Source of the DNA: Candidatus Nitrosopumilus sp.
Lineage (GTDB): Archaea > Thermoproteota > Nitrososphaeria > Nitrososphaerales > Nitrosopumilaceae
Assembly (NCBI GenBank): GCA_028335865.1
Contig: JAOKTA010000001.1
Coordinates: forward strand, 1 to 64,000
Length of the DNA: 64,000 bases
Direction of reading: 5' to 3'
Shown: in pieces, positions 49,075 to 59,522 of the stretch
Layout: each line of letters begins with the position of its first letter
Position numbering within the stretch: the first letter of the stretch is position 1
Program-made: the position numbers and the translations under genes
Notes under the pieces: generated by a model
Seen by the model: only the letters and a program-made list of their open reading frames with translations
Told to the model about the DNA's origin: nothing
The model's database searches: none

Positions 49075-50852
49075 TAACCGTACATAGGTTCTATTTCACG
49101 TTGAATTCTAACTATTTCATTAAAAACTTCTTGTTCTTCACTGCTTAGTTTATGTAAAAATTTACTGAGTATTTTTTTTGCATCAGGTGATGGAGGAAAT
49201 GTATAGTATACATCTTCTTCAAAAATTTGCCTACCTATTGTAACATCTTTAACAGAACAGGCAACCTCATCACCTGCTTTTGCAGAAGATACAGTTTTTT
49301 TATCTAATTGAAGCTGATGTATGTTCCCTACTTTTCTTCCAGACATATTCATAAATGGAATTTTATGTTTTAAATTACCAATATCAACACGTACACCAAA
49401 AACTGCAGGGTCATTGTTACGAAATACCATTCCTTTCATAAAGGTAAATTTTGAAATTGGCGTTAGTTCTGCAAACATTGCATCTTCTTCATTTGCAGAG
49501 TCATCTTCAACCCAAGCATTATACTTGTCAATTAAACTGTAAATTACTCTATCCTCAAATAGTTTGATGTGACTTGTTTCAGATTCTTCTTTTGCATCAG
49601 GTAATACCTTAACATTAAATGCCAAAATAATTCCAAGGTGCCTATCTTTTTCTTTGATAGCCTTGGCTTCAATGACATCTCTTCTATTTACCGGTCCAAT
49701 GTCAGCTTTTGCTACTGGAACTTGAGAACGTTTTAACATCTCAACTATTGCTTCAAGTGAGCCAATAGTATCACATTTTAAAATAATGCCATTAGTTTCA
49801 GTATCAATGAATACAGATTGCATTTCAGATTCAATTAGTTTAGTAAATTTTTCAATATCTTCAGCATTTTGTGCAACATAAAGAGTACTTCCAGGAAGAA
49901 CGCCCTCAAGATCAGGTGATGCAATTTTTAGACCAGCTGCCGCATCAACTTGATCAACAGGTTTGAATTTATCTCGAGGATCACGCATTTCATCAAGAGG
50001 TTTTGGTAAAAGTAATGCTTTTGGTTTTGTAACTATTACACCATCACGTTTTGCAACAACTATACTATTTTCTTTTTTGATAGTACCATCAATTAAAATT
50101 ACATTTGCAGTTTGTCCTAATCCAACTTCATCCTTTACTTCAAGTACAATACCACGAGGTTCTTTTTCATTTTGATTCAATCTTTGTTGTAAATACTGCT
50201 GAGTTAAGCCAACCAAAACACTAAGTAATTCAGGAATTCCAACACCTGAACGTGCAGAGATAGGAACTATAGCAATTTCGGATTTAAAATCCTGAATACG
50301 GTAAAATGCTTCAGACTTGTATCCTAAAATGGACAACGTTCCTACAACATCATAGAGTTTTTGATCTAAATCAGCTTGTATGGATGCATCTTGTTCTTTA
50401 ATTGCCTGTGAAATAAATTTAGTTTCAGATTTTCTCCATCCAGAAATTTGATCACACTTGTTTAAGGCAACAAGGAATGGGACTTTTCTGCTTTGTAAAA
50501 TTTTTAAACTTTCATTTGTTTGTGGTTGAAATCCACGATTAACATCAACTACCAATATTGCAATGTCAGCAGCTGAGCCACCTCGAGAACGAAGGTTAGT
50601 GAATACTTCATGTCCAGGAGTATCAATAACCAATATTCCAGGAACTTTATGTTCGGATTTTTCTAAATTTTTGTATAGTGGACCACACATTTCTTTAATT
50701 GTGTCAGAGGGAAGAAAGCTAGCACCAATATGTTGAGTAATTCCACCTGCTTCTCTACCTTGTACGCCGGTACCACGTATTCTATCTAGCAGAGATGTTT
50801 TTCCAGAATCTACGTGACCAAGAACCGCAACTATAGGTTGACGAATTTGCAA
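49071..50852 (-). CDS. infB: Translation initiation factor aIF5B
   Basis: VLGHVDSGKTSLLDRIRGTGVQGREAGGITQHIGA...IDTPGHEVFTNLRSRGG; no intein. Confidence 0.96.
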   Translation of the reverse strand: MQIRQPIVAVLGHVDSGKTSLLDRIRGTGVQGREAGGITQHIGASFLPSDTIKEMCGPLYKNLEKSEHKVPGILVIDTPGHEVFTNLRSRGGSAADIAILVVDVNRGFQPQTNESLKILQSRKVPFLVALNKCDQISGWRKSETKFISQAIKEQDASIQADLDQKLYDVVGTLSILGYKSEAFYRIQDFKSEIAIVPISARSGVGIPELLSVLVGLTQQYLQQRLNQNEKEPRGIVLEVKDEVGLGQTANVILIDGTIKKENSIVVAKRDGVIVTKPKALLLPKPLDEMRDPRDKFKPVDQVDAAAGLKIASPDLEGVLPGSTLYVAQNAEDIEKFTKLIESEMQSVFIDTETNGIILKCDTIGSLEAIVEMLKRSQVPVAKADIGPVNRRDVIEAKAIKEKDRHLGIILAFNVKVLPDAKEESETSHIKLFEDRVIYSLIDKYNAWVEDDSANEEDAMFAELTPISKFTFMKGMVFRNNDPAVFGVRVDIGNLKHKIPFMNMSGRKVGNIHQLQLDKKTVSSAKAGDEVACSVKDVTIGRQIFEEDVYYTFPPSPDAKKILSKFLHKLSSEEQEVFNEIVRIQREIEPMYGY

Positions 50853-50858
50853 ATCAAA

Positions 50859-51260
50859 TCACTCAAATGCTACCCTCGATTCATGATCGAAACTCTCTTG
50901 AGAATCTGATGCATGTATAATATTTTCACTAAATCCCAATCCAAAGTCACCTCTAATTGAACCAGGATCAGCTTCAAAAGATTTTGTAGCCCCAATCATA
51001 ATTCTTGTAGTAGCAATTGCATTATTACCTTCAATGATAGCTGCCACAACTGGTCCGGATGTGATAAATGATGTTAGTTCACCAAAGAATGGTTTGTCTT
51101 TATGAACGCCATAGAAATTCTCTGCTTGTGCTTGGGTAAAGGTAAACATCTTTAATTTTAAAAGTTTGAATCCCTTTTTTTCAAATCTGCATATAACTTC
51201 TCCAACTAAGTTTCTAGCTACAGCGTCAGGTTTTACAATAAATAACGATTGTTCAGACAA
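50859..51260 (-). CDS. ndk: Nucleoside diphosphate kinase
   Basis: SLFIVKPDAVARNLVGEVICRFEKKGFKLLKLKM...GSIRGDFGLGFSENIIHASDS. Confidence 0.96.
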   Translation of the reverse strand: MSEQSLFIVKPDAVARNLVGEVICRFEKKGFKLLKLKMFTFTQAQAENFYGVHKDKPFFGELTSFITSGPVVAAIIEGNNAIATTRIMIGATKSFEADPGSIRGDFGLGFSENIIHASDSQESFDHESRVAFE

Positions 51261-51262
51261 GT

Positions 51263-51463
51263 CTAATTCTTTCTAATTCCGCCTTTGACGAATTTCTTAG
51301 TCCATTTTAATTTTCTTGGATCACGTTTTAGAACCAATGCATTTTTTTTACATTTTGCTGAACAAAACCATAAAACAGTTCCATCATTTTTAGCAAACAT
51401 TGTTCCAGAACCTTTAGCTACGGGTCTATCACAAAAACTACATGGTTTAACTAAAAGACTCAT
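51263..51463 (-). CDS. rpl24e: Ribosomal protein L24e
   Basis: CSFCDRPVAKGSGTMFAKNDGTVLWFCSAKCKKNALVLKRDPRKLKWT. Confidence 0.95.
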   Translation of the reverse strand: MSLLVKPCSFCDRPVAKGSGTMFAKNDGTVLWFCSAKCKKNALVLKRDPRKLKWTKKFVKGGIRKN

Positions 51464-51473
51464 ACATAATCAC

Positions 51474-51683
51474 CTATTTGATTTTCTTTGCTTCCCGTTC
51501 TGTTTCTCTTAGCATTAAGATCTCATTCATCCTAACAGAACCTTTTACATTTCTTGTAAGAATTCTTCCTTTATCCTTACCAGTAAGAACTTTAACTCTA
51601 ACTTGAATAACTTCACCGGCAATGCCAGTTCTACCTACAATTTGAATAATTTGAGATTCTACTACTTCTTCAGTTGCACTCAT
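51474..51683 (-). CDS. rps28e: Ribosomal protein S28e
   Basis: [55 protein letters not shown]. Confidence 0.95.
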   Translation of the reverse strand: MSATEEVVESQIIQIVGRTGIAGEVIQVRVKVLTGKDKGRILTRNVKGSVRMNEILMLRETEREAKKIK

Positions 51684-52066
51684 TCTGCAGTCTTACCGCC
51701 TTTAAGTTCAGCAATTTTAGTGATAACTTGATCGACGATGTGTTGTGCATCGCCAGCGTCTAAAATTGCTGCAGCGGCTGAAGTAATATCAATACCCAAT
51801 GACTTGCCTAATTCTGATTTACTTGGAACAAATGCATATGCTGCACCTTGTTCCTCACATAGAATTGGAAGATGTGCTACAACCTCTGGAGGTTCAACAT
51901 CTTCAGCAATTACAATTAATTTACTAGTACCACGTTCAATAGCCTTTGTTGCTTCATTTGTTCCTTTTTTGACTTTACCGCTGGTTGATGCAACTCTAAC
52001 GGCTTCTAAGATTGGACTAACCAAATCTTCAGGAGTTTCAAATTTTACATAGTAGGCTTTTCCCAT
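51680..52066 (-). CDS. rpl7ae: Ribosomal protein L7Ae
   Basis: [52 protein letters not shown]. Confidence 0.96.
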   Translation of the reverse strand: MGKAYYVKFETPEDLVSPILEAVRVASTSGKVKKGTNEATKAIERGTSKLIVIAEDVEPPEVVAHLPILCEEQGAAYAFVPSKSELGKSLGIDITSAAAAILDAGDAQHIVDQVITKIAELKGGKTAE

Positions 52067-52101
52067 AGTATTATCGAATCCTGTGATTGGTATTAAAAGT
52101 G

Positions 52102-53463
52102 TTATCTGGAAATGATTAACTTTACTTTTTGCAGAAATTTAAACATCAAAGCCTCTAAGTTCTCTTGACTTTCAGATTCAGCATAAATTCTAATGATCGG
52201 TTCAGTTCCACTGGGCCTTATCATAACCCAATTTTTAGAATCAATAGTAATTTTGATACCGTCAGAAATATCAGAATTTGGAAATTCTTCTTTTAATGAT
52301 AAAATAACTTTATGAACATCATCAGGAGAGCATTTCAATTTATCCTTTGTAGTAAAAGATAAGGGTAATTTGGAAATTTCATCAGATAACGAATTATCAG
52401 TACTAGCTAAAAAATCAAACATTAATGCCAAACTCATACACCCATCTCGAACTTGATTGTGTTTACCAAACATGAATCCACCATTTTCTTCAAATCCAAT
52501 TAAAGCATTAGTTGAAACCATTTTTCTTGAAACTTCAACACTTCCTACTTTAGTACGAATAACTTTTGAATTATATTTTTTAGCAAGTAGTTCAGTGTTT
52601 GAACCGGAATTCAAACAAGTAACTACTAAAGAATTCGGATTTTTATTTAAAATATGCTGGATAAGTATCAGTGCAGATTTATCACCAGTTAAAATATTTC
52701 CAAGTTCGTCACAAAAAATACTTCTGTCACCATCTCCATCAAATGCAATTCCAAAATCAGCTTTATTTTCTATTACAGTTTTTGAAAGAATTGAAAGATT
52801 TTGAGGTGTCGGTTCAGAACCACGCCCCGGAAACATTCCATCTAGGGTTTCATTAATAAGAATGGTTTCACATTTCATAGTTTCACAAAAATTTGGTGCT
52901 GAAACAATTTGTGCACCATTTCCTAAATCTAAAACAACCTTGAAAGGTTTTGATTCTATAAGTTTAGAATCAATTTGCGATATAATTCCATTAAGATAAG
53001 TTTCGATTGTTCTAGTTTCTTCTCCGGTAACACCCCATTTTTTAGGATTGGTTATCCAAGTTTTTTTAAAGTAAATATCTTCAATAATTAATTCATCTTC
53101 ACGAGAAATTTCAACTCCATCACTTGCTGCAGGTTTAATTCCATTGTACTGAGGTGGATTATGAGAAGCAGTAATCATTATTCCACCAGAATAACCAAGA
53201 GTCTTTACTGCAAATTCAAGACAGGGTGTTGGAACAATTCCAGCAATATTACAGTCAATGCCTACAGAACTAAGAGTTGAAGCAATAATTTTACAAATTA
53301 CAGGACTTGATTCTCGACCATCATAACCAATCAAAATAGGTCCTTTTTCAAAATAAGTTCCAAGGGCTAAAGTCATATCATGAACGAATTCTAATGTAAA
53401 ATCTTCAGAAAATACTCCTCGAATTCCATTGGTTCCAAAAAATTTTGCCATATGTTTACTCAA
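52102..53463 (-). CDS. Phosphoglucosamine mutase / phosphomannomutase
   Basis: FFGTNGIRGVFSEDFT...ITASHNPPQYNGIKP...AFDGDGDRSIFCDELG...RPSGTEPIIRIYAES. Confidence 0.93.
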   Translation of the reverse strand: MSKHMAKFFGTNGIRGVFSEDFTLEFVHDMTLALGTYFEKGPILIGYDGRESSPVICKIIASTLSSVGIDCNIAGIVPTPCLEFAVKTLGYSGGIMITASHNPPQYNGIKPAASDGVEISREDELIIEDIYFKKTWITNPKKWGVTGEETRTIETYLNGIISQIDSKLIESKPFKVVLDLGNGAQIVSAPNFCETMKCETILINETLDGMFPGRGSEPTPQNLSILSKTVIENKADFGIAFDGDGDRSIFCDELGNILTGDKSALILIQHILNKNPNSLVVTCLNSGSNTELLAKKYNSKVIRTKVGSVEVSRKMVSTNALIGFEENGGFMFGKHNQVRDGCMSLALMFDFLASTDNSLSDEISKLPLSFTTKDKLKCSPDDVHKVILSLKEEFPNSDISDGIKITIDSKNWVMIRPSGTEPIIRIYAESESQENLEALMFKFLQKVKLIISR

Positions 53464-53498
53464 TAATAGATAAATTTGTGTTTAATGGATAGGTCGTT

Positions 53499-53586
53499 GC
53501 GGGAGTCGCCCAGCCTGGTCAAAGGCGTAGGGCTTAGGACCCTATCTCTTAGGAGTTCGTGGGTTCGAATCCCACCTCCCGCACCA
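53499..53586 (+). tRNA. tRNA-Leu (TAG), class II, CCA encoded
   Basis: Acceptor GCGGGAG/CTCCCGC; anticodon stem-loop TAGGG-CTTAGGA-CCCTA. Confidence 0.93.
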
Positions 53587-53637
53587 GTCAATTTCTATGA
53601 ATGATTAATAATAACAAAAACTTCACTATACAAAGTC

Positions 53638-54480
53638 ATGAAAAAAACAGTAGTTGGAATAACAGTCGTAGGTAAAGATAGAGAAGGAATTGTAGCAGCA
53701 TTTACGAATTTTGCATTTTCTAAAGGTGGGAATATTGAAAAAGTGAATCAAAATGTAATCAAAAAAATTTTTGGAATGTATCTAGAAGTTTCATTTTCTA
53801 AAAAAGTAGATGTAAAAAAATTTGATGCAGAAATTGTAAAATTATCAAAAAAAGAAAAAATGGATGTAAATACACATCATGAAACTAATTTAGAAAAAAA
53901 TATCGCAGTGTTTGTAACAAAAGAACCGCTTTGTATTCAGACATTTATTGCAAATAAAAAATCACTCAAAGGCAAGATTTCAGTAATTATAGGTACAGAA
54001 AAATCATTAGAAATAGTTGCAAAAAAAGCAAAAATTCCATTTATTACAGTAGATGAAAAAAATCAGGTAAAGGCAGAAGAACAAATTATTCAAATTTGTA
54101 AAAAATACAGTATTGATTTAATTGTGCTTGCAAGATATATGAGAATACTTAGTCCTAATTTTGTTTGGAGATATCCAAATAGAATTATCAACATACATCC
54201 ATCATTATTACCTGCATTTCCTGGTGCATCAGCATATGCTCAAGCTTATGAAAGAGGTGCAAAAATTGTCGGTGTAACATCACACTATGTAACAGAAAAT
54301 TTAGATCAAGGACCAATTATTTTTCAAGATGCATTTAAAGTAAATCCAGACGATACATTAGAAAAAATAAAAACAAAGGGCCAAAAACTTGAAGCAGATA
54401 CACTACTCAAAGCAACTAAAATGCATCTAGAAAATAAGTTAGAAGTACGTTGGAGAAAAGTTCACATTAAATCAAAGTGA
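53638..54480 (+). CDS. purU: Formyltetrahydrofolate deformylase-like (ACT + formyltransferase domains)
   Basis: N-terminal ACT domain; LIVLARYMRILSPNFVWRYPNRIINIHPSLLPAFPGASAYAQAYERGAKIVGVTSHYV. Confidence 0.88.
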   Translation: MKKTVVGITVVGKDREGIVAAFTNFAFSKGGNIEKVNQNVIKKIFGMYLEVSFSKKVDVKKFDAEIVKLSKKEKMDVNTHHETNLEKNIAVFVTKEPLCIQTFIANKKSLKGKISVIIGTEKSLEIVAKKAKIPFITVDEKNQVKAEEQIIQICKKYSIDLIVLARYMRILSPNFVWRYPNRIINIHPSLLPAFPGASAYAQAYERGAKIVGVTSHYVTENLDQGPIIFQDAFKVNPDDTLEKIKTKGQKLEADTLLKATKMHLENKLEVRWRKVHIKSK

Positions 54481-55208
54481 ATAATATGGTAGACATTAAA
54501 ACTCAATTTGATCCAGTTCTAAGAAATTTAATTAAAAATAAGAAACAGATAGCAATTATTCCAATTGGATCAATTGAACAACATGGCCCACACCTACCAA
54601 TTTCAACTGATTCAGACATAGTGTCTGAAGTTGCAAAAAAATTAGCTGATAAAAAAGGATATTTGTTACTTCCAACTATAACGTACGGAATTTCATTTGA
54701 ACATGCACCATTTTTCAATCTTAGTGTAAGAGAGTCAACATTACGCACAATTCTAATAGATTTGTGTACATCATTGTTAGCAAACAACATCAAAACAGTG
54801 TTCATAATTAATGGTCATCATGGAAATTTAAAATCAATTAAAAATATCGATGTAAAATTGGAAAAGATATTAAAAAATAAGCTCAAAGTTTTTCCATTAT
54901 CCTATTGGCATTTTATGGATAGAGATTTTGATCATGCAGGGTTTGTAGAAACATCTCTAATGCTAGTAATTTCAAAAAATGTTAAAATGAAATTGGCTAA
55001 AAAAGGATTAACCACAGATAAAATGACAAAACAAGAGATATTGAAAATTGGAAAATTGGCTAATCAATCATTTCCAAAAGCTACAAAAAATGGAGTTTGG
55101 GGAGATCCTAGAAAAGCAACAAAAAAAGATGGAATTAAGATTTTAAATGAAATTATAGAAAATTTATCAAAAAAATGTCAAACTTATCTTACTGAAAGTC
55201 GATCATAG
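54477..55208 (+). CDS. Creatininase family protein
   Basis: AIIPIGSIEQHGPHLPISTDSDIVSEVAKKLA...IINGHHGNLKSI. Confidence 0.9.
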   Translation: MNNMVDIKTQFDPVLRNLIKNKKQIAIIPIGSIEQHGPHLPISTDSDIVSEVAKKLADKKGYLLLPTITYGISFEHAPFFNLSVRESTLRTILIDLCTSLLANNIKTVFIINGHHGNLKSIKNIDVKLEKILKNKLKVFPLSYWHFMDRDFDHAGFVETSLMLVISKNVKMKLAKKGLTTDKMTKQEILKIGKLANQSFPKATKNGVWGDPRKATKKDGIKILNEIIENLSKKCQTYLTESRS

Positions 55209-55264
55209 TCACACAATGATATTTTAATATAATCCCTCAATATGATACTCAGTGAGTGATATAG

Positions 55265-55501
55265 ATGTCCGTTGATATGGCAGTGAAAGTATTGGATGAG
55301 AGTATTAATCAGATCGTATTAATCAAACTCAAAGGAAGTAAGACTATCAGAGGTAATCTTTTAGGTTTTGACCAACACATGAATTTGCTACTCGATTCTT
55401 CAGAAGAAGTACCTACTGAAGGCGAGCCAATAAGCCTCGGTTCAATTGTAGTTAGAGGAGACAATGTCGTTATGATATCTCCCCCACCACCACAAAATTA
55501 G
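55265..55501 (+). CDS. LSm (Sm-like) RNA-binding protein
   Basis: VLIKLKGSKTIRGNLLGFDQHMNLLLDSSEE-like Sm1/Sm2; next to rpl37e. Confidence 0.92.
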   Translation: MSVDMAVKVLDESINQIVLIKLKGSKTIRGNLLGFDQHMNLLLDSSEEVPTEGEPISLGSIVVRGDNVVMISPPPPQN

Positions 55502-55511
55502 GTGATTTGCA

Positions 55512-55679
55512 ATGACTAAAGGTACAACTTCTATGGGTGGATTTACAAAAAAGAAAGTTCACATTAGATGTAGAAGATGCGGTAAAAATTCACTTCACAA
55601 ACGTCATCATGAATGTGCAAGTTGTGGATTCCCAGAGGCTAAACGAAGAAAATACTCTTGGATCAAATGGTACACATAG
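55512..55679 (+). CDS. rpl37e: Ribosomal protein L37e (55 aa), below ORF-track cutoff
   Basis: [55 protein letters not shown]. Confidence 0.95.
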   Translation: MTKGTTSMGGFTKKKVHIRCRRCGKNSLHKRHHECASCGFPEAKRRKYSWIKWYT

Positions 55680-56633
55680 ATGCAAGAGATTGTTTTAATT
55701 CTTAGTTCATTAGCAGGTGTTGCAACAGCAGTTGCCGTTAGAAAAATGCCTAGAGACAAAAATCAATTATTAACTCTGGGTGCCAGTTCACAGATCAAAA
55801 ATCAAATTAATTTATTAAAAATTGAAAAAGATATTCTTAGTAAAACTATTTCCAGATTATATCAATCAGAAGATGAATTTTCAAAAATTCAAAAAAATAA
55901 ATTATTATTAAAATATCAACATCAGTTAGGAATTATTTTGGCTAAACTAGAAAAACTTGAACAGGCAAGTAATCATCCAGATTTAGGTCCAGTGGGGGAT
56001 GGTTTGATTAGTCTAATGGATCAAAAATTGTCAAAATTAGATGATAGATTGTATGAACTATCAACAAAAATATCAAATTCAAAAATCCAAACACCTGAAA
56101 TTAAACAAGAGAAAGAAGAAATCAAAAAACAAATTTCAAAATCAATTAAGGATACATTTAATTTTGAAAAACCAAAAGAGGGGAAAATAAATCCAATTAC
56201 AATTCCACCAACAAAACCAAGACAATCGTTTGAATTAACAACATTAACAAATATTTCAAAAACTGAACCAAAATTCCCATCATTTGAGAAAAAGGAAGTT
56301 GCAAAAATAATGCCTCAACCAAAAATATTTCAAGCGGAATTAATCAAACCTAAAGAGCAGATAGTATCAGACACTATTCAGCCAAAAATAAAAGTAGAAG
56401 ACAAAATAGAAATTGTTCAATCAATAGTATCAAAACCAACATTTGAAACTAAACCAGATTTAGATAAAGAAGTTGCAAAAATAACAGAGCATAAAGCACT
56501 TCCAGAACCACAAGAAAAATCAAAAGTGGCAATAAGTGATGACGATATAGATGAGGATACAGATGATTTAGATAAAATCAAGAGCGATATAATGAGAGTT
56601 TTATCAAAACTTGATCAAGCAGAGGTAGAATAA
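55680..56633 (+). CDS. Uncharacterized membrane-anchored coiled-coil protein
   Basis: N-terminal hydrophobic segment, K/E-rich coils, acidic C terminus; starts directly after the rpl37e stop. Confidence 0.65.
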   Translation: MQEIVLILSSLAGVATAVAVRKMPRDKNQLLTLGASSQIKNQINLLKIEKDILSKTISRLYQSEDEFSKIQKNKLLLKYQHQLGIILAKLEKLEQASNHPDLGPVGDGLISLMDQKLSKLDDRLYELSTKISNSKIQTPEIKQEKEEIKKQISKSIKDTFNFEKPKEGKINPITIPPTKPRQSFELTTLTNISKTEPKFPSFEKKEVAKIMPQPKIFQAELIKPKEQIVSDTIQPKIKVEDKIEIVQSIVSKPTFETKPDLDKEVAKITEHKALPEPQEKSKVAISDDDIDEDTDDLDKIKSDIMRVLSKLDQAEVE

Positions 56634-57308
56634 TTGTCTTACGATGATGCCATGGATTCATTATCAAATGATGCGTTAAAATTAATAAAAAATAATCAGG
56701 TAATTGGACTAGGTAGCGGTAGAGCTGCAACTGAATTAGTTAAATCGCTTGGAAAATTAATTAAGTTAAAAAATTATAACATCAAAGGAATTCCAACATC
56801 ATTGCAAATTAAATTAGTTGCAGAAAAAGCAGGCATACCGCTAATAGAATCGGATCAAGTTAATTACATTGATATTGTATTTGATGGTGCAGATCAGATT
56901 GATTCTGATAAATATGTCATCAAAGGTGGTGGCGGTGCCTTATTACGAGAAAATATTTTGTTTAGTCTTGCAAAAAAAGTTGTTGTAATGGCAGATAAAA
57001 CAAAATTTGTTAAAAAATTTACAAGAACTGTACCAATTGAAATTCACCCGTTGGCAAGAAATTCAGTAATTAGTTCTATTAAAAAATTAGGAGGTGAATC
57101 CAAAATACGCTCATTGGATAGAGGCTATCCATTCTTTACAGAAAATGGCAACATAATTTTAGATTCTGATTTTGGAATAATTAGCAATCCAAAAACACTT
57201 ACACAAAAAATTAAACAAACGCCAGGTGTTTTAGAGTCAGGAATTTTTCTAAGAAAACCAGATATAATTTACAAAGCAAGTACAAACGGTAAGTTTCAAA
57301 TTATTTAG
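56634..57308 (+). CDS. rpiA: Ribose-5-phosphate isomerase A
   Basis: VIGLGSGRAATELVKSLG...DIVFDGADQIDSDKYVIKGGGGALLREN. Confidence 0.94.
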   Translation: MSYDDAMDSLSNDALKLIKNNQVIGLGSGRAATELVKSLGKLIKLKNYNIKGIPTSLQIKLVAEKAGIPLIESDQVNYIDIVFDGADQIDSDKYVIKGGGGALLRENILFSLAKKVVVMADKTKFVKKFTRTVPIEIHPLARNSVISSIKKLGGESKIRSLDRGYPFFTENGNIILDSDFGIISNPKTLTQKIKQTPGVLESGIFLRKPDIIYKASTNGKFQII

Positions 57309-58698
57309 AAAGAACTTTTCTTGAAACATGTTTACCATGACCAATCTTTCCAATTACTTCAAAATTCTCAGCAACTAATTCTCCTCGGACCATAGTCTTA
57401 ACAGGCCAGCCTTTCAGATTTAATCCCTCATATACGAGATAATCAGAAAATCCACCAAAGAGTTCAGAAGTTACTTTCTTCTCTTTTTTTAAATTAATCA
57501 TAGTCACATCAGCATCAGAATTTTTTGCAAGTGTTCCTTTTTGAGGATACATACCAAAAATTCTAGCAGCATTTTGACTGGTAAATTTTACAAGCTGTTC
57601 AACAGTAATTCTATTTTGATTTACTCCATAATTGAGTAATAGCGGTAATGAGGTACCAATTCCAGGAAACCCAGCTAATGCACCCCAAACATCATCACCA
57701 TTAAGTTTTAGTTTAATCTGATTAGCAACATGATCAGTTCCTATCGTATCAATTTGATTACTGGATAATGCATTCCAAACTGCTTTCTGATCATTTTCAG
57801 TTCGTATTGGAGGCATAACTTTAGCAAGATACCCATTTTGTTTTTCATAAGATAGTGTAAGATAGTGAGGACATGTTTCTACAAAAATTTTGGTGCCAAG
57901 TTTTTTTTCTTCTTGAATTTGTAATAATGCACGCTCTGAACCAATATGGACAAAATAAATTATGCAGTCATAGTCTCGTCCAAACTTAGATATTGTTTTA
58001 ATTGATTTAGCTTCAAATTCAGGGGAACGGCTTGATGACCATGCAGATAATCCATCTTGATTTTTTTCTTTAGCTTTTTTAATTCCACATCCACATGATT
58101 CATAATCTTCAGCATGAACAAGTACAGGACAACCAAGTTGTGCTGCATTTTTTACAATTTTTTCAACAAGTTCATCTGTAACATTTACTTTAGACGGTAC
58201 AAGGTTAGAAGAATTTGGTGGCATGTCCATGTATACATGACCAACTTCACCACCAAGATTCATGTAAATTTTAAAAGATGTGATTCCCTTATCAATACAA
58301 AAATTCATTTCGTCAATTTGTTGTGGAGTAAAAATAGAAGCGTGTATTGCATAATCAACATAATGATATTCTGATGCAGATTGAAGTTGTGGCGGTAAAG
58401 AATTTAAAAAAGAATTTTCCAGACGGAGCATTCGCATCATAGTTGTAACTCCACCTATTGCTGCAGCATGAGATTCAGTTTTTGCAGCTTCATTAATTGG
58501 AGAATAAACTCCATAGTGAACATGAGTGTCAATGACACCTGGAATTGAAATTAATCCATTTCCATTAATTTTATGATCACATGCAGGAACATCACTAGTT
58601 AGTCCCACAATTTTTCCATCATCAATTACAATATTTTTATCAATTTTTCCACTAGGTAGCATAACATGTGAATCAACAATCACAGTATCATACGTCAT
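57301..58698 (-). CDS. Cyclic amidohydrolase (dihydroorotase/hydantoinase-like)
   Basis: SIPGVIDTHVHYG...GITSFKIYMN...VLVHAEDYESC...ETCPHYLTL...IGTDHV. Confidence 0.85.
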   Translation of the reverse strand: MTYDTVIVDSHVMLPSGKIDKNIVIDDGKIVGLTSDVPACDHKINGNGLISIPGVIDTHVHYGVYSPINEAAKTESHAAAIGGVTTMMRMLRLENSFLNSLPPQLQSASEYHYVDYAIHASIFTPQQIDEMNFCIDKGITSFKIYMNLGGEVGHVYMDMPPNSSNLVPSKVNVTDELVEKIVKNAAQLGCPVLVHAEDYESCGCGIKKAKEKNQDGLSAWSSSRSPEFEAKSIKTISKFGRDYDCIIYFVHIGSERALLQIQEEKKLGTKIFVETCPHYLTLSYEKQNGYLAKVMPPIRTENDQKAVWNALSSNQIDTIGTDHVANQIKLKLNGDDVWGALAGFPGIGTSLPLLLNYGVNQNRITVEQLVKFTSQNAARIFGMYPQKGTLAKNSDADVTMINLKKEKKVTSELFGGFSDYLVYEGLNLKGWPVKTMVRGELVAENFEVIGKIGHGKHVSRKVLSK

Positions 58699-58772
58699 CA
58701 GGAAATTTTATGCTGTTGAGTCTTTTATGCGTTGAGTAATACGCTTAAGTTGATTAGTTTTAAAGAAAAAAC

Positions 58773-58970
58773 ATGGAAGGTTCAGAGATAATAAAACGAG
58801 ACCATCAGAGAAATAAATCCGAAATTGTAAAATTAGTGAAAGAGATGTTTAATCAAGAAAAATGGGGCGATGAAGAATATAAGGAAAAACTACAAGAATT
58901 GGTTGAAAAAGACGAGAAATTAGTGAAAGATGTTATTAAAAAAATCAAATTAGAAAAGGGATTAGAATAA
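58773..58970 (+). CDS. Small charged helical protein
   Basis: 65 aa ATG ORF, K/E-rich, coding-like composition; no recognised family. Confidence 0.5.
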   Translation: MEGSEIIKRDHQRNKSEIVKLVKEMFNQEKWGDEEYKEKLQELVEKDEKLVKDVIKKIKLEKGLE

Positions 58971-59030
58971 TACAACAATCTAATTTGTCGAGAAAATGAA
59001 TAAAAGTCCAATTCAGGTCAGATAATTTGT

Positions 59031-59102
59031 GGGCCGGTGGTTTAGGGGTATAATGCTTCGTTCGCAACGAAGATGTCGAGGGTTCGATTCCCTCCCGGTC
59101 CA
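59031..59102 (+). tRNA. tRNA-Ala (CGC)
   Basis: Acceptor GGGCCGG/CCGGTCC with G3:U70; anticodon stem-loop CTTCG-TTCGCAA-CGAAG. Confidence 0.93.
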
Positions 59103-59145
59103 TTTTACCAGAAACTATTATACATAAATAAAAAATACGAACATC

Positions 59146-59505
59146 ATGGAAGTTTTTGACGGTAAGAAAGCAGCACAAGATTATATGTCAAAACATACCC
59201 TAGCGTTCTCTACTCCAGAATTAACTCTAATGCGATTTTCATTTTGGTTGGGGGATTCAGTGCCAGATTCAAAGAATGACGGTAAAGGAATTCCAAGAAT
59301 GATGACATATTTGATAGAACAGGACTTTGAACCAGTCTTAATTGATGATGATACGTACGTACCATCAGGAGCAGTAAAAAGTTCAGCAAATGTTGGAAAT
59401 GCATACAATGAAGTAAAAGCAGATGGAAAATTCTGTTCTGAATGTGGAACTACTCTTTCAATGACAGCAAAGTTTTGTCCTGAATGCGGTACTACACAAG
59501 AATAA
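59146..59505 (+). CDS. Protein with C-terminal zinc ribbon (1)
   Basis: KFCSECGTTLSMTAKFCPECGTTQE at C terminus. Confidence 0.75.
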   Translation: MEVFDGKKAAQDYMSKHTLAFSTPELTLMRFSFWLGDSVPDSKNDGKGIPRMMTYLIEQDFEPVLIDDDTYVPSGAVKSSANVGNAYNEVKADGKFCSECGTTLSMTAKFCPECGTTQE

Positions 59506-59522
59506 AAAAAATATTTTTAATT

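Noticed and set aside
53499-53586. tRNA introns in the six tRNA genes
   Set aside because: Each tRNA folds as a continuous canonical cloverleaf; no bulge-helix-bulge insertion needed.
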